From Candidatus Kapaibacterium sp. (GTDB taxonomy: Bacteria; Bacteroidota; Ignavibacteria; Kapaibacteriales; UBA7675), in NCBI GenBank assembly GCA_028284775.1, contig JANQRB010000067.1, positions 1-55,957 on the forward strand: DNA of 55,957 bases, written 5' to 3'. The position numbers were made by a program, and so were the translations under genes. Each line of letters begins with the position of its first letter. The first letter of the stretch is position 1. Shown piece by piece: positions 26,701 to 34,469 of this stretch. The notes beneath the pieces are model-generated. The model worked only from the letters and a program-made list of their open reading frames with translations, ran no database searches and was not told the origin of the DNA.

Positions 26701-26820
26701 TATGTTGCCGGCGTTCATACGATTCTGTTTGACGTCAGCGACCTGCAGTCCGGCTCGTACATCTACAAGCTGACGGCTGGTGATTTCGCCGCAACGCGCA
26801 GTTTGACGGTAGTGAAGTAA
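23776..26820 (+). CDS. Large multi-module T9SS cargo protein
   Basis: 1,014 residues; CGGAGA precedes the ATG. A signal peptide (ALIAGLFLFLAAADTSAQ) leads into a cohesin-like sandwich (about 75-220, with VKNCWETKLDVAQVEAIKSF and MQYDGRALKAVGIQKVGP). A module resembling a bacterial Ig/BACON domain (about 300-440) contains VESDQPWLRFWTVS. About 630-790 contain two GWN-type modules, LNSGWNLVSLPVFPG with VGYFLKYG and EGWNTIGALSTV with GIGYWMAIES. The sorting domain is typical type A: LQPNKPNPASSTTAFEFSVP, VYNTLGQEIATLG, SGSYIYKL. No catalytic motif is recognised. It ends the four-gene cargo run and is followed by a clear terminator. Confidence 0.82.
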   Translation: MRKKYSLLGWKQQVSALIAGLFLFLAAADTSAQNPELPILRLIAEAPTSLGNNTFHPDRRMYSPRSEDGKKNREILVPVLVKNCWETKLDVAQVEAIKSFTIKMQYDGRALKAVGIQKVGPRPEDTYSLAANFRLDWEDTEDTTYKASLGSLPEPDGRRIRITGTSSDSLPLSPAIGGISNPECRDRQFVEMFYIRFEVLAQPSTVSENSPLIITNDTLIWNDRNVTERQFPDDPFPDEFEGLDGINNSNTPDFDDNEATRPGVLYLVVTQIPEIGFSPTQGANAVVEEVPNTDRAEWRLINAMTIDSMAVDHGAFENVTRRRLDVINLVPSTRLTDIKVESDQPWLRFWTVSLDKNPIPRETRKGLIDMIDNNILGGLDPLGNPTDPDPTLVMEIVCDADALQETNSPAGVYTGYITFTSESALVSPVRLRVTFVMYRNPIEPNTETDINEQFTTGRGIEILVENSGDPVEQTNLIFGIGVRGRTVIDPLFGETEATEPLDGFGARWFPKDENGVDVALNGLGDLTGRSSSLDVRDAINNENTISFICRFNAGGEDKYPVVLTWDVRDFPDGAELFLRDTINGGLFSTNMRKATRVPGQASLFTFTIEDARINSFLIEYSPPTTVRIPELNSGWNLVSLPVFPGSNFYRDVYTNALEAPQFYSANSYQVEPLGELRFGVGYFLKYGAVLDEFIAGVTVNRIGEGTRHEVIVQEGWNTIGALSTVVDVNQIQFRSYQGEPVPERAGGIYRYLTDRGYEEVNALQTGIGYWMAIESADPDDIAVGILEVALTKAAATTSPLSERDQVIAVSKEVLVSDVAGREGRVYIAPTDHQMNMKRFNLPPVPYADMFDVRFASDRYIDNVDDPFLIVSGADYPVSITVADPFATYAVINAVTGENLGVIENGGDVKISDERIKAIKLEKTSVAAATFSLQPNKPNPASSTTAFEFSVPEKSFVTISVYNTLGQEIATLGNAEYVAGVHTILFDVSDLQSGSYIYKLTAGDFAATRSLTVVK

Positions 26821-26851
26821 ACTTACATCTGAACTGATGGAATAAGACCTA

Positions 26852-26886
26852 AAGAGCAACAGGAGCGATCTTGTTGCTCTTTTTTA
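26852..26886 (+). terminator. Rho-independent terminator ending the T9SS cargo run
   Basis: AGAGCAACA and TGTTGCTCT form a perfect 9-bp stem (26853-26861 and 26872-26880) around a 10-nt loop, followed by a run of T. It is 32 bp after the stop of the 1,014-residue cargo gene. Confidence 0.9.
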
Positions 26887-26971
26887 TTGACTTGTCGAAA
26901 AGGCGAACTACAGAGCTTGAAATGACTAACAAGAAAACTAATGCTTTTCAACAAAGTTTCTTGTATGCATT

Positions 26972-27058
26972 CCTCCCCTTAAGCTAAGGGGAGGTTAGGA
27001 GGGGTTATGAATTTTAGATGATTCGGACTCCCCTAAGCCTTCTCTCGCAAAGAGGGAG
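26972..27058. repeat. REP-like intergenic palindromes
   Basis: CCTCCCCTTA-AGC-TAAGGGGAGG (26972-26994) is a perfect 10-bp hairpin, followed by TTAGGAGGGGTT. A second, degenerate C/G-skewed palindrome follows at 27028-27058 (CTCCCCTAAGCC ... AAGAGGGAG). This style of palindrome is known from dispersed intergenic repeats of many bacteria. There is no gene between the terminator at 26886 and the ATG at 27108. Confidence 0.6.
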
Positions 27059-27107
27059 ATTGAAAAACTTATTTGAAACAGCACTAATGGTACGTAGGAG
27101 ATAAAAC

Positions 27108-27899
27108 ATGCGATCTATAGTATTGTCGCTTGGCTGTAGTTTGGCTCTGCTCGCAACGGCGTACGGACAGGACTCAACGGCGATTACCTTCAAATTCAGT
27201 TCAAGCGATCCCTCGCACGTCGATCGATTTATCACGGTCGGCGTCCACAAAGACGCGACGCCATGTATTGACAAGGAGCTTGCGGAGCGGGAGCTGCCTC
27301 CAGCGCCGCCGGGCGGACTCTGGGCTCGGCTTAGCCTGCCGGATGAATGTCTGGACGAGTTTACGCAGTTTCTGGAATCGCACAAGGATCTGCGGCCGCT
27401 ACCCGTGGATAACTTTGTAGTGGATTACCGGATAATTATGAAAGCTCCTGGCAACTTTACCCTGACAATAACGTGGGACAGCGATCTGCATCATGATATC
27501 GACTCGGCAATTCTCTATGATAATTTTGCGGCTGTTGTCGACAGCCTCAATATGCGGCGTCATTCGTCCATCGAGGTGACGGACGATCGTTTTTTCGATC
27601 ATCTCAATCTGCGAGTGTATTTCAGGCCCGGCATTACATCGCTTGCAGAGCATGAAAGCCAATCCGTCTCCTTCGAAGTCTTTCCAAACCCCGCCCAAGA
27701 GAAAGTATTCATTCGCAATACAGCCCGGCCCGGCGGACTGCTAAAGCTGTACAGCATGGCGGCAGTTGAAATGTTGCGCCTGGAACTGGATAGCGAGCGG
27801 GAAGAAATTGATATCAGTCACTTGCCGGCGGGAATGTATTTCCTGCGCTATACCGGAATCGACGGCGAGGTCAGCTCGCAAACGATTGTCAAAAACTGA
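27108..27899 (+). CDS. Small T9SS cargo protein of unknown function
   Basis: 263 residues; TAGGAG lies seven bases before the ATG. A signal peptide (IVLSLGCSLALLATAYGQ) precedes a roughly 165-residue domain I do not recognise. A type A sorting domain follows: VSFEVFPNPAQEKVFIRNTA, KLYSMAAVEMLRLEL, ISHLPAGMYFLRYTG, ending TIVKN. The central domain contains two cysteines (CIDKEL, DECLDEF) that could form a disulfide outside the cell. It is separated from the larger cargo cassette by a terminator and palindromic repeats, so it is probably its own transcription unit. Confidence 0.82.
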   Translation: MRSIVLSLGCSLALLATAYGQDSTAITFKFSSSDPSHVDRFITVGVHKDATPCIDKELAERELPPAPPGGLWARLSLPDECLDEFTQFLESHKDLRPLPVDNFVVDYRIIMKAPGNFTLTITWDSDLHHDIDSAILYDNFAAVVDSLNMRRHSSIEVTDDRFFDHLNLRVYFRPGITSLAEHESQSVSFEVFPNPAQEKVFIRNTARPGGLLKLYSMAAVEMLRLELDSEREEIDISHLPAGMYFLRYTGIDGEVSSQTIVKN

Positions 27900-27920
27900 T
27901 GCCTACAGTGTCATGTTGTG

Positions 27921-27972
27921 GATTCCTGTCGCGATCTTGTGCCCGCATTCGGCGCAGATGGCGACAGGAATC
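27921..27972. repeat. Long near-perfect hairpin
   Basis: GATTCCTGTCGC (27921-27932) is the exact inverse of GCGACAGGAATC (27961-27972), and the pairing continues inward (ATC/GAT, TGTGCC/GGCGCA) to a 7-nt loop with one mismatch and one bulge: about 21 paired bases in 52. No T run follows on either side. It lies between the small cargo gene and the glycosyltransferase. Confidence 0.75.
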
Positions 27973-28055
27973 TTGCTAAACAATACGTAGGAGAGGGCCG
28001 AATCGCGCGGCCGAATCGACATGTATTCAGTGAATCCGAACGGGGCCCGCAGGTA

Positions 28056-29147
28056 TTGATCAGAATTCTTCATGTGGGAACTGCCCGCAGCTGGCGCGGT
28101 GGCGAGCAGCAACTGGCCTACTTGCTAAAAGGAATTCCGCCTGGAGACATCAGCCAGGAAGTCTTTTGTCCAACAGATTCGGCATTGGCGGAGTATTGCC
28201 GGAAGCAAGGTCTGAACTGTACGACGGCTCGTCACCGCGGACCGCTCGACCTCAGTTTCGCCCGCAAACTTGCCGGTAAGTGCCGTTCAGGGAACATCTC
28301 GCTACTACATTGCCACGATTCGCATGCTCTCAGCGCGGCTGTGCTGGCCGCTACGGTATTCTCTTCTTCCACCCCTGTAATCGCAAGTCGCCGCGTCGAC
28401 TTTCCGATCGGTAAGAACCGGCTGTCGCGTTTCAAATACAATTACCGTCGCGTGCTGAAGGTTATATGCGTCTCGGAAGAAATACAGCGTATCATCGCAC
28501 CGGCGATTCGGCGGCAGGACCGGCTCATCACGATTCATAGCGGAATCGATGTGGATCGATTCGCTTCTCCCGCGGCCGGGACGCTGCGCCGCGAGCACAA
28601 CATCGCGGCGGGTGCGCCACTGATAGGAAATATTGCCGCGCTTGCGCCGCACAAGGATTACTTTACGTTTATCGATACCGCGTGCAGAGTGCACGAGCAG
28701 ATACCCGAGGCGCGATTTGTCCTCATTGGCGAGGGGGCCCTCCGGAAACAGCTGGAGGAATATGTTCTGGCAAAAGGAATGAAAGATATATGTTGTTTCT
28801 GTGGCTTTCGAAGGGATATTCCGGCAATTCTTCCTGAGCTGGATGTCTTTCTGACCAGCTCGCGTACAGAAGGCTTGGGGACGTCGATCCTCGATGCCTT
28901 CGCTTCCCGCGTGCCGGTTGTCGCGACCGCCGCCGGCGGCATCCCCGAAGTAGTTCGCCACGAAGTTAATGGATTACTGGCGCCGCCCGGCGATGCCGCC
29001 AAGCTTGCGATGCTGGTGTTGCGAGTGCTGCAAGATTCCGAGCTGCGCAGCAGGCTTGTCGAATCGGCGTTTGCATCGCTTGCGCGCTTTCGATATCAGG
29101 CGACTGCCGAACGAACAGCATCGGTCTATCGGGAGTGTATCGCTTGA
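28056..29147 (+). CDS. Glycosyltransferase family 4 (GT-B) enzyme
   Basis: 363 residues if translation starts at the TTG at 28056, giving the typical GT4 start (M)IRILHVGTARSWRGGEQQ. The frame is open back to 27918, but that part would run through a long hairpin and looks non-coding. The C-terminal GT-B domain is clear: GNIAALAPHKDYFTFIDTA, ARFVLIGEGALRKQLEEYV, then FLTSSRTEGLGTSILDAFAS and VVATAAGGIPEVV. The usual E-x7-E motif is E-x7-D here. It probably transfers a sugar from a nucleotide donor in lipopolysaccharide, exopolysaccharide or glycolipid synthesis; the substrate cannot be read. No other polysaccharide genes are adjacent. Confidence 0.88.
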   Translation: MIRILHVGTARSWRGGEQQLAYLLKGIPPGDISQEVFCPTDSALAEYCRKQGLNCTTARHRGPLDLSFARKLAGKCRSGNISLLHCHDSHALSAAVLAATVFSSSTPVIASRRVDFPIGKNRLSRFKYNYRRVLKVICVSEEIQRIIAPAIRRQDRLITIHSGIDVDRFASPAAGTLRREHNIAAGAPLIGNIAALAPHKDYFTFIDTACRVHEQIPEARFVLIGEGALRKQLEEYVLAKGMKDICCFCGFRRDIPAILPELDVFLTSSRTEGLGTSILDAFASRVPVVATAAGGIPEVVRHEVNGLLAPPGDAAKLAMLVLRVLQDSELRSRLVESAFASLARFRYQATAERTASVYRECIA

Positions 29148-29310
29148 TGTGCCGCTGTTTGAGAGCCGCCGTAGCACCTTGCAATGCAGAGACAAGCCGT
29201 TCGTGAAGTGCAAAGGCGGGCCCCCCGTGTGGACGCCGAAATAGTTTGTATATCTGAAGGCTTTTGAATAGAATGCGAGCAATCTGAAAATGGTGAAGCA
29301 GGGCGCAATA

Positions 29311-30138
29311 ATGAGAAGAGCAGGTATCATAGCTAGTGTTTTGATTGTCGCGGCAATTGTGTTCTCAGCCGCATTCACGCCGGCAATGGAGCCGCCGCAG
29401 GCGGAAGCCTTACGATTCGTGCCCAATGAAGCATTTGGCTTCGGTGAGCATTTGAAGTACAACGTCGGCTACAAATTCATTACGGCCGGGACGGCGGCCT
29501 TTAGAGTGGCTCCCCGGCCCGCGAAAATGAAAGGACGCGAATGTTACGATGTCCGATTCGAGGTGCGTTCGCTTAAGAGTCTCGACTGGTTATACAAAGT
29601 GCGCGACTGGTATCGCAGCGTAATCGACATCGACGGAATTTTTCCCTGGCGTTTCGAGCAGCACATTCGCGAAGGCAATTATCGTCGTGATTTTACCGCC
29701 ATTCTCGATCACAAGTTAGAAAAAGCGACCACCAAAGATGGCGAATTCGATATCGAGCCATATACGCATGACATAGTTTCGGCCTTTTACTACGTTCGGA
29801 CTCTCGATCTGAAGTCGATGCACAAAGGCGACACCATCCATTTGCGCAATTTTTACAAGAAGAAAACTTTCGACCTGAAAGTGCGCCTGCTTGGCCGGCA
29901 AGAGGTTACGGTCGAAGCCGGGACCTTTCGCTGTGTAGTCATCGAACCGCTTGTTGTGGAAGGCGGCTTGTTCAAGAGCGAGGGCAAAATTGTCGTCTGG
30001 CTGACCGATGACGAGCGCAAGATTCCGGTCAAGGTGCGCACCAAAGTCTTGATTGGGGCTATCGATGCCGAGCTGACGGGCTACGAGGGCTTGCGGGGCC
30101 CCCTGATGGCTAAAGTGGATTCAGATACCGACGGTTAG
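29311..30138 (+). CDS. DUF3108 family exported protein
   Basis: 275 residues from the ATG at 29311 (MRRAGIIASVLIVAAIVFSA); an in-frame ATG at 29290 would add seven residues and neither has a strong ribosome site. A signal peptide or anchor precedes a DUF3108 domain, recognisable from FGEHLKYNVGYKFITAGTA, DWYRSVIDIDGIFPWRFEQ, FTAILDHKLEKA and WLTDDERKIPVKVRTKVLIG. The family is periplasmic, forms a beta-rich fold and has no settled function. It stands alone and is convergent with the cyclophilin gene. Confidence 0.85.
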   Translation: MRRAGIIASVLIVAAIVFSAAFTPAMEPPQAEALRFVPNEAFGFGEHLKYNVGYKFITAGTAAFRVAPRPAKMKGRECYDVRFEVRSLKSLDWLYKVRDWYRSVIDIDGIFPWRFEQHIREGNYRRDFTAILDHKLEKATTKDGEFDIEPYTHDIVSAFYYVRTLDLKSMHKGDTIHLRNFYKKKTFDLKVRLLGRQEVTVEAGTFRCVVIEPLVVEGGLFKSEGKIVVWLTDDERKIPVKVRTKVLIGAIDAELTGYEGLRGPLMAKVDSDTDG

Positions 30139-30187
30139 GGTTTCGAATGTACCATCCGCCGATTGTAGCATCCCGGCCTTCATCGCA

Positions 30188-30973
30188 CTAATTGCGCAGC
30201 TTAGTGACACGTACGGATTTAATGACGATCGCATCACGCGGCATCCCATCGTTGGGTCCATTCATAGGCAGAATGTCCACGGCCGCGATACTATCCACGA
30301 TGTCCATCCCGTCAATGACCTGCCCGAAAATCGGATAGGTGTTCGGCAATTCCGGCAGATCTCGCAAACAAATGAAAAACTGGCTGTTGCTGGCATTGGG
30401 CCCGCGATTGGCCATCGCAACGGTGCCGCGCCGGTAGCCACGAATGAAACTCGGTGTTTCGGGATCCAGCTCGCCTTCAAAGGGTTCGCCAAAGGCGCTC
30501 TGACCGCCTTGCTGCCATTCCTGCATCAACATTTTCTGTCGGTCGACCTTGCCTTCAGCGCTGTCGCGATACTTCTTCTTGCGCGGTTTGTCACGCATAT
30601 TGGGGTTGCCTGTCTGAACGACAAAGTCCTTTGCAACGCGGTGAAAGAGCAGGCGATTAAAGTAACGTTTACGCGCCAGGCGCACGAAGTTATCGACGGT
30701 TTTCGGCGCGTCGCGACCAAAGAGCGCGCAGACAAATTTTCCTTTACTGGTTGTGAATCTGACGCGGTGAGTGAAAAGAGCCGTGTCGGGAATGGCTTCG
30801 TCGAGCGAATCCAGTTCCAGAGTATCGATCGCGCTGCTGTCGCCGGCTGTGTACTCGTCCACGCTGATGCTGTCCGGGGCCGAAGAGGAGGCGTCACGAT
30901 CTGATTCCGCCTGACAGGCGCCCAGTACCATCAGAAGAATCAACAAAAACGGAGTTGGCGGCCGGACATTCAT
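30188..30973 (-). CDS. Lipoprotein peptidyl-prolyl isomerase (cyclophilin type)
   Basis: 261 residues from the ATG at 30973, which places a lipoprotein signal (PFLLILLMVLGAC) at the N-terminus; upstream codons to 31000 spoil it. A Ser/Asp-rich linker (about 25-65) leads to a cyclophilin domain with FHRVAKDFVVQTGNP, GTVAMANRGPNASNSQFFIC and YPIFGQVIDGMDIVDSI. These contain the catalytic Arg and the Gln/Phe of the proline-binding site. It catalyses cis-trans isomerisation of prolyl bonds and, as a lipoprotein, probably helps fold exported proteins in the periplasm. An internal insertion (about 140-165, KKKYRDSAEGKVDRQKMLMQ) follows the first motif. Confidence 0.92.
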   Translation of the reverse strand: MNVRPPTPFLLILLMVLGACQAESDRDASSSAPDSISVDEYTAGDSSAIDTLELDSLDEAIPDTALFTHRVRFTTSKGKFVCALFGRDAPKTVDNFVRLARKRYFNRLLFHRVAKDFVVQTGNPNMRDKPRKKKYRDSAEGKVDRQKMLMQEWQQGGQSAFGEPFEGELDPETPSFIRGYRRGTVAMANRGPNASNSQFFICLRDLPELPNTYPIFGQVIDGMDIVDSIAAVDILPMNGPNDGMPRDAIVIKSVRVTKLRN

Positions 30974-31048
30974 ACACTTTCGCTTGCAAGGCTGCAACAT
31001 GGCTTCAAGACAAAAACATAAGGATACCTGAACTCAGCGCCAAATGAT

Positions 31049-31891
31049 TCAAATAATCGCCATCGCAGTCAGCCAGAAAAGCGCCAGTCCCAGAATTATG
31101 CGGTAAACGATAAAAAGCATAGTTGTATGCCTGCGTAAGAAACGCAGGAGAAATGCGATGGCTGCGTAGCCACTGACAGCCGAAGCCAGCGTGGCGACGC
31201 CAAGAGTAAGAAATCCATCGCCCTGGAGGTATTCGAGGCTCTGCACGAATTCCAGCAAGCCACTGCCCAACACAGCGGGAATGCTGAGGAGAAACGAAAA
31301 GCGGGCAGCCACTTCGCGATTCATGCCCAGAAACAAACCAGCCGTAATTGTCGTGCCTGAACGCGAGGAGCCCGGAACCAAAGCCAGACATTGAGCGAAG
31401 CCGACCAGCATGGCGTCTTTCAGTCCAATATCGCCAATGCTTTTGCGCAGTGTTGCGCGGCGCTCGGCGATTGCCATTATCAGCGCCAGAACAATAAGGC
31501 TGGATGCGATGAGCAGCGGCTCTTTCGTGGCTTCCCCTTCAATTAACTTTTTGAAGGTCAGCCCTATGACGGCTATCGGCACCGAGCCGAGCACGACATA
31601 CCAGCCTAAGCGCGCATTGACAGACTGCTCGCTGAAGCGACGTCGCTTCTGAATGTTTTCACGCCAGAAATCTCTGAGAATGCCTGTAATATCGCGGCTG
31701 AAATAAACAATGACCGCCGCCATGGTTCCAAGTTGAATTACCGCAATAAAGGCGGTCCACTGTTCGGGATGCTCGCTTGAAATCAGCTGCATAAGCTGCC
31801 CGGCGATGGTGACATGAGCCGTGCTGCTGATCGGCAGAAATTCAGTTAGGCCCTGAATAATGCCCAGGATAATCGCTTCAAGTATGCTCAT
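31049..31891 (-). CDS. uppP: Undecaprenyl-diphosphatase (UppP/BacA)
   Basis: 280 residues, a polytopic membrane protein with both family signatures: GLTEFLPISSTAHVTIAGQL (residues about 15-34) and LVPGSSRSGTTITAGLFLG (about 167-185), which supply the catalytic Glu/Ser/Arg residues. It recycles undecaprenyl pyrophosphate to the monophosphate lipid carrier for peptidoglycan and O-antigen export, and confers low-level bacitracin resistance. It lies between the cyclophilin and the LamG gene on the same strand, with 31 bp to the upstream LamG gene. Confidence 0.96.
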   Translation of the reverse strand: MSILEAIILGIIQGLTEFLPISSTAHVTIAGQLMQLISSEHPEQWTAFIAVIQLGTMAAVIVYFSRDITGILRDFWRENIQKRRRFSEQSVNARLGWYVVLGSVPIAVIGLTFKKLIEGEATKEPLLIASSLIVLALIMAIAERRATLRKSIGDIGLKDAMLVGFAQCLALVPGSSRSGTTITAGLFLGMNREVAARFSFLLSIPAVLGSGLLEFVQSLEYLQGDGFLTLGVATLASAVSGYAAIAFLLRFLRRHTTMLFIVYRIILGLALFWLTAMAII

Positions 31892-31922
31892 ACGCCCGAC
31901 GCCCGACGATAAGGACGGATCC

Positions 31923-32783
31923 TTAGTTCAAGTTGTACTTATCCGTCAGGTAGAGGCGAATGGCGTCGCGTTCTTCATCGCTGACGCGTCGGGTATAGAC
32001 CAGGATCTCCGCCAGATCACCAAAGAAAAACTGTGGCGGATCAGCATTCTGGTTCAGGCGTCCGATGAAAAAGTTGTTGAGGTCTTTATTTTTGCGGGGA
32101 CGCTTCATGTGAACTTGCGGCGGCGAAGCGCCCACCCCGTTGTCCTTGGTCTTCGGCACAAGATAGACCCCATTGGATTGATAATCTATCCCTTCGCTGC
32201 CCGATGAGTAGAGGCGCTGAAAAGCATTGCCGCCGTCCTTGGGCTTCGCCCACACGGTTACCACGGTCGATTTGCCGGGCTTGTCCGTAAAATTACCGAT
32301 GGGATAGAAGGTTTCATTGCCATCAAAGCGCAGCACCGGCTTGCCGTTGATGCCGTTGGCAATCCATTTCGCCTGCCATTTCTTACGTTCCTGTATCGCG
32401 TGACGTTCTGTGCCGCTTGCGTCCGGCCAAACAGCCACGGGCTGGCCATTGCGAGCGCCATCGATCGCGTCGGCCCGCAGCCAGAGCTCTAATCCGTTAA
32501 GAACGGTCAGGCGCTGATCGGCCGGCGGCACGGGAATAGTCTGAGGAATAGTGTCGAGGCCCTTCTTTTTGCGGCGTTTGGCTTCTTTAACCGCTTCGAT
32601 ACGCTCTTTGCCGATAATCGATGTGATGATGTCCTCGGCATACAATACCGAAAACACAATCCCGGTAAGGATAACAGTACCAATCAGAAAGAAGGGCAGA
32701 AAAGACTTCGGTCCGAGCTGTACCTGATCTCCCTCCGCAGCATTCGTTTGTCCTTCTTCCTGCGGCACTATCTCAATGCTCAT
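31923..32783 (-). CDS. Membrane-anchored LamG/concanavalin-like protein
   Basis: 286 residues from the ATG at 32783, supported by GAGGAAG upstream. There is a short cytoplasmic N-terminus, one membrane helix (FLPFFLIGTVILTGIVFSVL, about 27-46), and a basic stretch (KEAKRRKKKGLD). An extracytoplasmic LamG-like sandwich (about 90-286) shows the usual pattern: LELWLRADAID, VAVWPDASG, PVLRFDGNETFY, DLAEILVYTRRVSDEERDAI and YLTDKYNL. Such domains bind carbohydrate or protein ligands or act structurally. It precedes uppP by 31 bp on the same strand, hinting at an envelope role. The specific function is unknown. Confidence 0.75.
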   Translation of the reverse strand: MSIEIVPQEEGQTNAAEGDQVQLGPKSFLPFFLIGTVILTGIVFSVLYAEDIITSIIGKERIEAVKEAKRRKKKGLDTIPQTIPVPPADQRLTVLNGLELWLRADAIDGARNGQPVAVWPDASGTERHAIQERKKWQAKWIANGINGKPVLRFDGNETFYPIGNFTDKPGKSTVVTVWAKPKDGGNAFQRLYSSGSEGIDYQSNGVYLVPKTKDNGVGASPPQVHMKRPRKNKDLNNFFIGRLNQNADPPQFFFGDLAEILVYTRRVSDEERDAIRLYLTDKYNLN

Positions 32784-32933
32784 GCAATCTTCCTCTGCTA
32801 ACAATTTCGAGTCAATGCGAGAATAGCGAATTATTCTTAAATTACGCTCGCGAATTTCCGCGCAAATTTACAGAATTATTGCATTATTCCATACAGGCGC
32901 ATGCCGGCCTTTGTGGACCGAGGTGATTTTCCT

Positions 32934-33668
32934 ATGGCCAACAACTATTTGGTATTTGACATCGAAACAGCCGGCAAAGATCTCGATGCTTTTGAGCCTT
33001 CGCAACAGGAGTATTTGTTACGCCACGCGAATACGGAGGAAGAGCGCGAGCAGAAAATTCGCGAATTCGCCCTGTCGCCGTTTACGTCGGAGATTGTCTG
33101 TATCGGGATGGCCCTGATGGGCCCTGATGGCTCGGGCTGGCGGACAGAGAAAGAAGGAGCTCTGGCGCTCGACCCGGCGAAAGCCGATGAAGAAGAAGTC
33201 AGCGAACAGCTTGAGTCGGGCGCTGTCATGGTACTCAGCAATGAAAGGACAATGCTTGTCAACTTCTGGAAAATGCTGCAGCGTTACCGCAATGCCCATC
33301 TGATTTCGTTTAACGGTCGCGGATTCGACGCCCCGTATATGATGCTGCGCTCGGCTCTGCACAAGGTACGTCCGAGCCGCAACCTGATGGACGGAACCAA
33401 ATGGCGCTATCCATTGCATACCGATCTTGCTGATGAACTGTCATACTTCAGCTTTCAGTCGAGCGGTCCGCAGCGCCGCTTCAACTTTGACTTCTACGCG
33501 CGCTCTTTCGGTATTACATCACCTAAAGCCGAAGGCGTCGATGGTAGTATGGTATCGCACATGTACCGCGAAGGTCGTTTGCGTGAGATTGCCGAATACT
33601 GCATGCGTGATGTTCGCGCTACCTGGGAGCTCTACAATGTCTGGGAAAAATACCTGCATTTATCCTGA
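32934..33668 (+). CDS. DEDDy 3'-5' exonuclease (PolB-exonuclease-like, DNA_pol_B_exo2)
   Basis: 244 residues from the ATG at 32934, with GAGGTG about eight bases upstream. The three exonuclease motifs are visible: Exo I LVFDIETAG, Exo II LISFNGRGFDAPYMM and Exo III EYCMRDVRATW. The Tyr in the last makes it DEDDy type. The fold matches the stand-alone exonucleases related to the proofreading domain of family B polymerases (PF10108). It should degrade single-stranded or mismatched 3' ends. No polymerase is fused or adjacent. A 20-residue acidic insertion (KADEEEVSEQLESG) sits between Exo I and Exo II. Confidence 0.88.
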   Translation: MANNYLVFDIETAGKDLDAFEPSQQEYLLRHANTEEEREQKIREFALSPFTSEIVCIGMALMGPDGSGWRTEKEGALALDPAKADEEEVSEQLESGAVMVLSNERTMLVNFWKMLQRYRNAHLISFNGRGFDAPYMMLRSALHKVRPSRNLMDGTKWRYPLHTDLADELSYFSFQSSGPQRRFNFDFYARSFGITSPKAEGVDGSMVSHMYREGRLREIAEYCMRDVRATWELYNVWEKYLHLS

Positions 33669-33687
33669 TGCAGCGCGAGGGCTAAAA

Positions 33688-33712
33688 AAAACCGGTTGGG
33701 GCAACCGGTTTT
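33688..33712. terminator. Bidirectional terminator
   Basis: AAAACCGGTTG and CAACCGGTTTT form a perfect 11-bp stem around GGG, with A residues on the left and T residues on the right. It sits between the convergent exonuclease and aldolase genes and can serve both. Confidence 0.9.
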
Positions 33713-33737
33713 GTTGAATTAATAATTTTGCGAGTGC

Positions 33738-34418
33738 TCAGGCCAGCTCTGAACGCAGCTCGGCAATCTCGGCTTGCATTTTGTGATAGTCCGCCAGAAA
33801 CTTTTCCAGCCCATTGTCCGTGAGGGGATGTTTCAAAGACTGCATAATAACCTGATAAGGAGTTGTCGAAATATGAGCACCGGCCTTAGCGGCTTCGAGC
33901 AGGTGCATCGGATGTCGCAGTGAGGCAGCTAGAATCTTTGAGTCGAGCCCCTGGCGTTCCCAGATTTCTCTGGTATCGCGTACAACCTGAATGCCGGAAT
34001 TGGCGATGTCGTCCAAACGGCCGAGGAAAATACTGACATAGCGGGCCCCGGCATTATTGGCAGCCAGAGCCTGCGTGGCGCTGAAGATCAGCGTCATGTT
34101 AACAGGGATATTGCGGCCGGCGAGTTGATGGGTTGCGGCAAGGCCGGCGGGAATCATTGGAATCTTGATTGTTGCCTGCGGAAACCAGCTCAGAATTTCA
34201 TCCGCCTCGGCGATCATGGCGTCTGTTTCCGTTGCTACGACTTCTACGGAGCAATGGCCGCCCACGATATTGTGAATCTCAAGAATACGATCACGAACGT
34301 CTACCGCCGGATCTTCTTTAGCCAACAGCGAAGGGTTAGTCGTCACGCCTGTCAGAATACCCAGGGATGCCGCGTGTTTAATATGATCCAGATTTGCAGA
34401 GTCGATGTACAATTCCAT
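33738..34418 (-). CDS. fsa: Fructose-6-phosphate aldolase / transaldolase-like protein
   Basis: 226 residues, the short transaldolase subfamily (MipB/TalC/FSA). Key segments are MELYIDSANLDHI, the start of the barrel with ILTGVTTNPSLLAK, the Schiff-base lysine in ATIKIPMIPAG, and late strands DSKILAASLRHPMHL and GAHISTTPYQVIMQ. It either cleaves fructose-6-phosphate to dihydroxyacetone and glyceraldehyde-3-phosphate, or acts as a transaldolase; sequence alone does not separate the two. A second Met immediately upstream (34421) is an alternative start. It is convergent with the exonuclease across a shared terminator. Confidence 0.9.
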   Translation of the reverse strand: MELYIDSANLDHIKHAASLGILTGVTTNPSLLAKEDPAVDVRDRILEIHNIVGGHCSVEVVATETDAMIAEADEILSWFPQATIKIPMIPAGLAATHQLAGRNIPVNMTLIFSATQALAANNAGARYVSIFLGRLDDIANSGIQVVRDTREIWERQGLDSKILAASLRHPMHLLEAAKAGAHISTTPYQVIMQSLKHPLTDNGLEKFLADYHKMQAEIAELRSELA

Positions 34419-34469
34419 CAATAAGACCTTTGCTGTGTTCGGAGAAAGCTGGAATGATCATTGCTCAGC

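Noticed and set aside
27918..28055. Longer start of the glycosyltransferase at GTG 27918
   Set aside because: It would translate through the long hairpin; the GT4 consensus begins at the TTG 28056.
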